NCBI GenBank assembly: GCA_030272155.1
Contig: CP126203.1
Span: 1,612,001 to 1,676,000, forward strand
Origin: Tetradesmus obliquus
Lineage: Eukaryota > Chlorophyta > Chlorophyceae > Sphaeropleales > Scenedesmaceae
DNA: 64,000 nucleotides
Direction of reading: 5' to 3'
In this document: positions 56,743 to 64,000 of the stretch, piece after piece
How the letters are laid out: every line of letters starts with the position of its first letter
How positions within the stretch are numbered: position 1 is the stretch's first letter
Notes under the pieces: generated by a model
Seen by the model: only the letters and a program-made list of their open reading frames with translations
Database searches by the model: none
Told to the model about the DNA's origin: nothing
Made by a program: the position numbers and the translations under genes

Positions 56743-58498
56743 TCACTGCCGGCGTGGCAGCTGCTGCAGCAGCGCCGCAGCACTTGCAATCTTCACCTTG
56801 TATGTCGGCGGCTGCCCCCTGTACACTGGTGGCTGCATGCTGACTGTGCCGACTGCCTGGCTTGCTGTGCTGCCAGCAGTTGCCACGCCCAGCCTGCTGT
56901 CGTTGGTGCTGCTGTTGCGTGCGGCACCGTTTACGGACAGCTTGCCAGACAGCAGGGACCTGCTGCTGCTCTGCCGCACGACGCGCTCCGCAACATCCAC
57001 ATCGCTGTCCTTGCTGAAGGGGCTGCCTCCTGCAGCAGACAGCTCAAGGCTTCCGCTATCGCTCTCGCAGCTGGTGCCAGCCACGCCCGCTGCCGCGGCG
57101 CTGCCGCTGCTGTAGCGGCTGAGGCTGCCTGCGCTGCTGCTGCCGCCAAAAGCCACATCGCGGGACTTGGTGGGCAGCCACTTGCTCAGCATGCTCTGCG
57201 CGCGGCGCCAGGGGGGCAGGGTGAGGCCCTTGGACTCGAATGAAGCCACCATCTCTGCGCAGAGGCACTGCACGAGTGGGATCAGCCGGCTGGCTGTCCC
57301 CACAAACTCCTGCGGGATGAGCTCCAGAAGGGCCTCGTATGTTGCAGTAGGCTGCGGGATGGCAAACTGCTCGCGGAAGAGCGGGTCCACAATGAGTGTG
57401 GAGTCCTTGAAGTCGCCTTCGTTTGACAGCACGGTGAGGAACTCATGGCGCAGGTTGCGGAAGCAGCTGGGGCCGCCGCCGATGGCTGTGCGCACGGTCA
57501 CGTGGTAGCCCACCTGCAGGAAAGAAGTGTGGTTTGCAGGAGTGTGTTGAGCGCAGGGAGCGGAAGGTGGGACGCTGCCAAGGCAGCAGGATACGGGTGC
57601 TGATACTGCGAATGCATGCGTATTACTGAGCATGTGATGGAACAGGAGAACATCAGGAACAGGAATCACCAGGACAGGGTGTCCTGCAAGCAGCAGCAGC
57701 AGTTGCAAAGCACTGCCAATCCCAGACAGCTGTAATTGCTGTGCATGGTCATGGAAGGGTGTCATGGCGTGTGATCACCATGTTGCCAGGACTGTAGCTG
57801 CTGCACACCAGGCTGCTCACTGCTGCGTGCTGTGTTGGGTGCTAGGCTGCACAGGCCCTGCTGAGATGTATACACAACTGCTGTATCTTTACTTTTAATG
57901 CTGCTCTGCTTCCCAAGTGGCTTTCAGGCAGCACTGGCTCCTGATCCTCGTATCAAGCATCAACCGAACAGATGCCACTGCAGCAGCAGCCAGCTTCACT
58001 CACCAGTGACAGGCGGGAAGCCATGACCACTACGTCCAGCGTCTCGCGCCCCATTACGCGCAGCAAACGCCGAACGTCTCGCTGCAGCTGCGGACACAAG
58101 AAACCGCGGCAGAAGAGTGAAGAGGGCGTTCCAAGGCCGAGGATGGCAGAAGGTGGCGCAATCAACACAGACGAATCTGAGAGCAACAGCTGCTCGATGA
58201 AATCAGGAACCACTTCATTTTTTTCACTTGTGCAGGCGCCTCTGCAGCATGTGGGGCTGGGCCCAATACCAGCCAACGACAGCAGAGGAAACAATTCAAT
58301 TAGACTGTGGATCAGGGCACTCCCGTGTATCTAATAAAAAAGAAATGCGCAATACAAACAAGGGTTGCAATTGAAAGCATGCTGGCACACCTGGACCTGG
58401 AACGTAGACCGAGGCTCTTGCAGCCACCGCAGCCTGTCCTTCAGGGCGTCCAGCCTCGTTGCGTCTGTCTGCTGCTGCTTGTAATGTTGCTCCTCAGC
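56743..58498 (-). CDS. DUF506 family protein (PD-(D/E)XK-like), 5' end unresolved
   Basis: Three exons join in phase: 58498-58391 (or to 58397), 58087-58004 and 57513-56743 (stop). The core matches the plant DUF506 family: RHEFLTVLSNEGDF, STLIVDPLFREQFAIPQPT, YEALLELIPQEFVGTASRL, then GLTLPPWRRAQSMLSKWLP, which closely follows the plant 'LPPWRKAEYMRAKWLSPY' end. The upstream helices (LQRDVRRLLRVMGRETLDVV) fit the region before it. A ~160-residue Ser/Ala-rich C-terminal tail is extra. DUF506 proteins have a predicted PD-(D/E)XK nuclease fold; no nuclease activity is shown here, and their role (growth, nutrient response in plants) is not transferable. The first coding exon was not found. Confidence 0.75.
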
Positions 58499-60239
58499 CT
58501 GCAGGCAGAAAGGCAGCTATGGTCAGCTCCGCCACCGTGTGACCCTTCGCTGCTGCCTCCTCTGCAAGCCTCTGCTGCCGCAGCTCACATCGAACTGAAA
58601 CTGCAGCGATCCGCAGGCGTATGAGCCATTGAACTGCATCAGCGGTGCAGGCGCCATGGCGAGCATCTTTGGGATATTTTCTGTGCGTGCCTTCCTTATG
58701 CTTGAACCATACTGCGTTGGCAGCTCCTAATAAAGACTAGACTGTCGTGTGAACAGACTGTGGGACCTGGTGTGCGGCACACGTCCAGCCTTGTCATGCA
58801 GGAAGCGAGAAGGTACACACAGGTGGAGTAGGGTCCTAGTACGAGGAATGTGCGTGAATGGTAGGCGCATTGAGCATTGTATGGCCGTCTATGGGCGAAT
58901 TTATCAGCCTCAAATTGGATCCGGATTCTGTGTGCACCCGCCAGAATAACCAGCGAATCCGTTCGCGAATGACTGTGTTCAACATCAATTGCTTCGCCGA
59001 ATCCCTGTCGGCAGCAATATCCGACAATATGCATTAGCTTGACCAAAAGTGCTGCATCTTGTGCAGGACAGGCTGCAGGCTGTCACGCTTGACGCCATCA
59101 CTTGGCTGTCCGGCATGACGCCATCACTTTGCCTTCCGGCATGAGGCGCCTGCATTTCGTGTGCTGGGCTCCTTCCCTTGCACAATTCAAATTCACCGGA
59201 GGTTTGGCGTTTTATTTAAGCTGTTAAGCTGCCTGTACTGCATAACGCTGCGATGATCATGCTGCCGGGCCTGGCCGTGTTTGAACGCATCCTTGCAGCA
59301 GGGAGACTGGCACCACAATGAACGAAAACGGTGGTCAAATCTGAGCATCAGCGATTCTTGGTTTACAGTGCACACCCAAGGTTGCTCTGCTTGATAAAGC
59401 ACACATCGGTGGCTGCCTGGCAGCCGAAGTGTCTGTTTGCACTGCTTATTCGCAGCCTGGCTGAAGCCTCTGCCCTGCAGCAAAAGTTTCCTTATTGTAA
59501 AATTCTGCAGGTCCACCCGCCAGCAGCTGCTTAGTCGTTGTAAAAGCGGCACATATCAGAGAAGCAACAACATGCGTACTGCCTCACCAAGTACTGCTGC
59601 CATTCAAATCCTTGCACATTAGCCGCAAAGGCTGCGTTTGCTACTTTGTAGAGCGAATAATACTAAAGCAGCATCATGTTCAGATGCTAGCACGTGCTCA
59701 CAGTACACATACATGTCACGCATCTCCAGTTTCCGTATCAGAGTGTAGTACAGCCTCATACACAGGCACATGCAGGCTTGCAGGATACCCTGCGGCAGAT
59801 GGAGCAGGAAACGCCCTTGCACAGCCCTCTACTCCGGAACATAAAGATCAAATTACCAATCAAGCCATAGCAATGACGCCATCGGCCCCGCGCCCCATGC
59901 TTGCACAGCAAGCAGTGCGGCATGCAGGCCTGTTAGGCCACCTGCACAGGCTGCTCGGCTCCCATCAACTGGAAGTTGGAAGAACAAGGCAAGGCCTGAT
60001 GCACAGATGATGCCTGTTGCCCCACGAAGACTCAAAACATGTAAAACTTGCAGCTCTGCCATGCTCTGCTGCCTTATGACAGCTCCACACAGCAGCCCCA
60101 CTGCTGCTGCATGCTTGCCATATGGCGACACGCATTGCAGTGCGAGCTGCTGCTGCGACAGTACATCACAGCACAAGCACACATGATATATGCCACTTCT
60201 CATTCCCAAATCAAGCAACTCAGCACCACGCCTGTACTC
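58499..60239. other. intergenic region
   Basis: Between the DUF506 5' side and the 3' end of the TGD2-like gene (both minus). It must contain the missing DUF506 first exon and promoter. A CTTGCAGAGGAGGCAGCAGC stretch near 58555 may be a decayed echo of the DUF506 exon at 58498. Nothing else is supported. Confidence 0.35.
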
Positions 60240-60320
60240 ATTCCTGAAGGGTGCGGCTGAGCACAGTTATCAGCGTCTGCAGATGCCCCTCCGTGCCCCT
60301 GTTCCTGCTGACCACCCTCA
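60240..60320 (-). repeat. post-stop echo of the TGD2-like gene end
   Basis: The plus-strand segment resembles 60408-60470, the coding end (TLITALSRI), with indels. It lies beyond the TGA at 60396. A fainter resemblance continues near 59850. Confidence 0.65.
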
Positions 60321-60395
60321 TCATCATCAAATGACCAATCAAGTCATAGCAGTAACAGCTGCTTAACATGCTGATGTCAGCATTACTACCCCACC

Positions 60396-62039
60396 TCACT
60401 CTTCAATGATGCGGCTCAGAGCAGTGATCAGCGTCTTCAGGTTACGCTGCACGCCCGTGTCCCTGCTGAACACGCTGACGTCAGCGCTGATGCTCTCCAC
60501 ATGCTCTAATGTTTTGCACAGCGTGAGCACCGCGCTGCGCAGCGCGCGCACGTTGTCGTCCGTGAGCACCGCCTTTTGCAGCGACTGGATGTCTGCTGCT
60601 GCGCCTGCTGCTGCCTCGGTGAGGTGGTCTAGGTTGGTCATCAGGCCCCCCTCACGCAGCTCCTGCAAAACACCAGACACATGCACATCATTGATAGATG
60701 TCTTGAGAGAAGAAACAAAGAGTGATACAATACACACACCACAAACCAGCAGCAGCAAGGCAAATGTTGCCGGCCGCAGACCTCCAACCACGTGCATTGT
60801 CAGCAATTCCACAACGCTGCTGGTCAAACTGTTGCTGTGTCCGCACCTGCAGCAGTGGCGTGATGTCTTTGGTGAGCACTGTCGCCTCCTCGAGCAGTGC
60901 GAATGCGTTTGCAGGTAATCAGTGCGGCTGCAGCCGGCACAACAACAACCACGCAAACTCACACGCTAGTGACTGCATCCCAATGTCCGCACCTGCAGCA
61001 GTGGCGTGATCTCCTTTGTGAGCGCTGTCGCCTCCTCTAGCAGTGGGGTTGCCTCCTCCAGTGCTGCCTTGGCTGCCTGTGCCGCCTCAAAGAACTTGTC
61101 AATGCCCTCCTGCAAACAGACATAAAGCAGCAATAACAGATGAGAAGGTGACAGTACTTATGTAGCATGCAACATATGTGACGACAGTTCCAAGTAGCAG
61201 GAGCTGCCGTGGCTGCCGAGCGACTTCAAAAAATTTGTCAATGCTCTCCTGCAAACAGTACATGAGCAGCAATAACAGATGAGAAGGTGGCCACACACAT
61301 GCAAGATGCAACAAGTGGTACAACAGCTGTCTGAGGCGCCACAGCGGGAGCAGCCTTGGCTGCCTGTGTTGCCTCTTTTGGTGTGCTATGCTACACTTAT
61401 CTGCTACACTTGACACAAAGGAAAGGACAGCTGCGCTGCCCTGGCCTACAAGCATGTCAAGGCTCCACCACACAACAGCGGTACACCCACCCAGAACATC
61501 CTGCTGCATGTGTTAGAGGCTGTCCTGGCACGTGCATTCACCCGATCATGGTGCAGAAAGGGCAGCAGCAATGCAAAGGTGGCGGATGCCACTCGAACCA
61601 CAAACCAAGTGCAGCCTACGCACACCACCTCCATTTGCCGCGCCATACGCGTCATCCCATACACCATGTCAATTAGGAACCACACGCTACTGTCACCATA
61701 CACCCAGAGACCAGGAGTTACCTCAAACCAGCTGCCAACCATTTGAGTGAAATCATTCTTACCTCCTCCATCTGCCGGGTCATACGCGTCATCTCACACA
61801 GCAGTTCATCAAGCGCCACACGCTACTGTCACCATACACCCACAGACCAGGTGGTGCCGCAGATCCGCTGCCAATCATCTGAGAGAAATCATTCTCACCT
61901 CCTCCATCTGCCGCGCCATGCGCGTCATCACATACACCATGTCGTCCAGAGCCACGCCCTGCTGGCCCCGGATGTGCCCCGCATTGCACACGATGGCAGC
62001 CTCGTCCTCACACGCAGCCACTTGGAGGGGGCTGGCACT

Positions 62040-62073
<34 letters not shown>

Positions 62074-64000
62074 ACGAGTCAGGCGCAGATTGCACACGAT
62101 GGCAGCCTCATCCTCACACGCAGCCACTTGGAGGGGGCTGGCACTGCAGGAGCAGCAGCAGGAGCAGCAGCAGCAGCAGAAGCAGCAGCAGTGGCGGCGG
62201 CGGCCACGGCAGCATCGCTGTGAGTCAGAGGCTGCTAGAATATAGAGACGTGTACTTACCACGCCCGCAGCATCATGAATGCAGCGCTGTTGCACAGCGA
62301 GCCAGCCCGTTGGTTTATAACCCAGCATCATGTGACATGAGCTGTTACATAATGTAAGTCCTCACATGTCATCAGGCGAAGGCAGCAGCTGCGTGATGTC
62401 TGCGAGCAGCTCTTCAGTGAGTAGGACGTAACAAGTTACATGTCATGTGTTACACGTTACATGTGGTGTGTCAACACATGAGGTCAAACTCACGTGTACT
62501 CGGGCAGTGGCAGCTGTGGTGTGATGTCTACGAGCGGCTCCGCAATGAGCCCGCTCTGATTGGCCTCGATGACGCTGTTGCGGGGGATGACAGTGCCGAT
62601 GTCATTCACCTGCAGCACAAAAATAACACAACATGTTCAGGTGGTTAGGTCAGGGACTGTTAAGGTCAGGGACAGAACGTAACGAGCCAGCTTTGGTTGG
62701 CCTCGATGACGCTGTTGCGGGGGGGTGACAGTGCCGATGTCATTCACCTGCAGCATAACAGTAACACACAGCATGTTTTGCTCAGGGGCAGAACTGGATC
62801 AGTGCGCCGTGATTGGCTCTGATGACGCTGTTGCGAGGGATGACAGTGCCGATGTCATTCACCTGCAGCATGACAACAAGTATGCAGATTACGGCATGCT
62901 TAGTAACACATGCTTTGGTAACACATGATTGATAACACGGCAGCGCCAGCTGTCAGAACATGTGACAGCGTGCCAATGCTCAACTCTAACCACCTGCAAC
63001 TATCCACCTGCTGCGGCCGCCAATGCAACAGGCGAAACTGTTTAGTTCCCCTCACCTCCACCAGCACGTCCACCTTGTCCAGGTCGCATTGATTGTTCAC
63101 TGTGCTTCTGACAATGTTCAACACGCAAGAGAACATTTGCTGCCTTGTTCTCTGCCCTCACCTCCACCAGCACGCCCACCTTGTCCAGGCTGCAACCGTT
63201 GTCCACTCTCCACCCCTCAACAAAGCAACATGCAACAACCTTGAACCTGTGCTATAAACCCCTCACCTCCACCAGCACGTCCACCTTGTCCAGGCTGGGC
63301 CTCACGTTGAGCACACTGCCCACAGCCACGCCGCGGATGCGCACCTGGCAGCAGCAGCAGCAGCAGCAAGCAGCGAAGGTGAACATGGAGCCGCCAGTGC
63401 CTTGATGATAGCAGCTAGCACTGCAGTAGCTGTCAGCCACCTGTGGTGCTGCATCATGCACTGCCTCCTGCAGTTCCCCTGCCACCTGTTGCTTGTACTG
63501 CTGCTGGTATGTGCAACCTGCACTGCCACATGCACCATCAATTGTACTTCCACCCGTACCGCCACTCAGAGGGGTGCCGACAGTGCTACCGCAAGCCAGC
63601 GGGCACTTGAACGTGGCCTGCAGTGCCTGAGGCATGCGCCTTGTACTGCCGCTACCGTGCTCGAAATGTAGTGCCCCTTGCACCGTGTATATGTGCTGCT
63701 ACTAGCATGTGCCATCTGTACTGCCGTCACTTGTACTGCTGCCACTTGTTCTGCCACTCACAGGAGTGCCGACTGTGATGCCACAAGCCAGTGGGAACTC
63801 GATGGTCGAACTGGCACAGAGGCACTGCCATACCCACGGTAAGTAAAATGACATCTAAGCTGCCACCTGTACCTAGCTCGCACAGGAACTGCCACACATA
63901 CTGCCACGTGTACTGCTAGCTATACCGCAAGTTGTACTGCCACCTGTACTGCCACATCTGTTGCCGCTCACCGGAGTGCCGACTGTGATGCCACAAGCCA
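60396..64000 (-). CDS. TGD2: TGD2-like chloroplast lipid-transfer protein, MCE domain (5' end outside window)
   Basis: Exons join in phase: 63344-63267, 62609-62494, 62037-61899, 61109-60993 and 60662-60396 (TGA). The preceding exon (…EFPLACGITVGTP, donor GTGAG) is at ~63815-63771 or repeated at the right edge. The MCE/MlaD signature ACGITVGTPVRIRGVAVGSV is clear, followed by IPRNSVIEANQSGLIAEPLV, the cysteine-bearing VCNAGHIRGQQGVALDDMVY and a long helical end (TLEHVESISADVSVFSRDTG, LITALSRIIEE). Order and spacing match plant TGD2, the substrate-binding subunit of the TGD1-2-3 ABC importer that brings lipid from the ER to the inner plastid envelope. The N-terminal membrane anchor and transit peptide lie beyond 64000. 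Almost every exon edge is echoed. Confidence 0.88.
60847..61255 (-). repeat. 3' and 5' echoes of TGD2 exon 61109-60993
   Basis: 60905-60847 repeats the exon end (LEEATVLTKDITPLLQ plus GTGCGG). 61249-61210 repeats the exon start (ESIDKFFEVA) after TTTGCAG. Another partial copy lies near 61380-61330. Confidence 0.85.
61640..61800 (-). repeat. 3' echoes of TGD2 exon 62037-61899
   Basis: 61795-61760 repeats MTRMTRQMEE plus GTAAGA. 61672-61635 repeats MVYGMTRMARQMEV. The true donor is at 61898. Confidence 0.85.
62041..62175 (-). repeat. CTG tract and 5' echo of TGD2 exon 62037-61899
   Basis: Sense CTG triplets (62041-62070) abut the acceptor. 62145-62075 copies the exon start (ASPLQVAACEDEAAIVCN) nearly exactly. 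More CTG triplets lie farther upstream. Confidence 0.9.
62350..62410 (-). repeat. 3' echo of TGD2 exon 62609-62494
   Basis: Resembles the exon end (ADITQLLPSPDD compared with VDITPQLPLPEY) followed by GTGAGG. More diverged than most echoes. Confidence 0.6.
62700..62870 (-). repeat. two 5' echoes of TGD2 exon 62609-62494
   Basis: 62747-62700 and 62867-62812 repeat VNDIGTVIPRNSVIEAN after CTGCAG. The first carries extra bases in the C run that break the frame; the second is clean. Spacing is about 120-140 bp. Confidence 0.9.
63055..63190 (-). repeat. two 3' echoes of TGD2 exon 63344-63267
   Basis: 63190-63162 and 63086-63058 repeat LDKVDVLVE (one with a D-to-G change) plus GTGAGG. The true donor is at 63266. 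Confidence 0.88.
63565..64000 (-). repeat. repeated ACGITVGTP exon end of TGD2
   Basis: The edge PLACGITVGTP plus a donor occurs at 64000-63972 and 63805-63771, and degenerate at 63606-63571 (PLACGSTVGTP). The region between has short repeats of the CTGTACTGCCACTTG type. Which copy is the real exon cannot be settled inside the window. Confidence 0.75.

Overview
The window is nuclear DNA from a eukaryote with a plastid, most likely a green alga (Chlorophyta). Genes are split into short exons with GT-AG introns. Several products are plastid-related: a thylakoid-lumen FKBP isomerase, a TGD2-type lipid-transfer subunit and a helical-repeat protein with a transit-like N-terminus. There is also a Tctex-type dynein light chain and a plant-type DUF506 protein. 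CAG/CTG triplet tracts occur everywhere. They and the gene set suggest a chlorophyte such as Sphaeropleales/Scenedesmaceae; that placement is a guess. No operons, CRISPR arrays, rRNA or tRNA genes were recognised.

Layout: (1) <74-6035, minus: a secreted protein with a 'PDPTIAVGPD'-type exported domain, running off the left edge. (2) 6507-6904: a perfect miniature inverted-repeat transposon. (3) 7500-10290, plus: lumenal FKBP. (4) 12078-13859, minus: DEDDh exonuclease. (5) 14265-16549, plus: isoprenylcysteine carboxyl methyltransferase. (6) 17926-21552, plus: Gln/Ala-rich helical-repeat protein. (7) 23168-24440: 52-bp satellite. (8) 24463-25204, minus: Cys-rich protein. (9) 26570-34237, minus: 11-exon P-loop ATPase with a membrane segment. 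(10) 35824-40876 and 43290-47765, minus: tandem paralogous secreted beta-helix proteins of the Chlamydia-Pmp repeat type, with identical 7-exon phase structure. (11) 49015-50417, plus: Tctex dynein light chain. (12) 50.4-56.7 kb: gene-poor, with microsatellites. (13) 56743-58498, minus: DUF506. (14) 60396 to the right edge, minus: TGD2/MCE-domain protein.

Most gene models were built by hand by joining exons whose phases and splice sites agree; exon coordinates are in each entry. Two structural features cut across the genes. First, exon edges with their splice sites are repeatedly copied into the adjacent intron, or just past the stop codon ('exon-edge echoes'). I count at least 40 copies in seven genes. 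Second, (CTG)n tracts sit directly against 3' splice sites, and in several introns (CAG)n follows the 5' splice site, so the two intron ends are complementary. These two features are the most unusual signals here.
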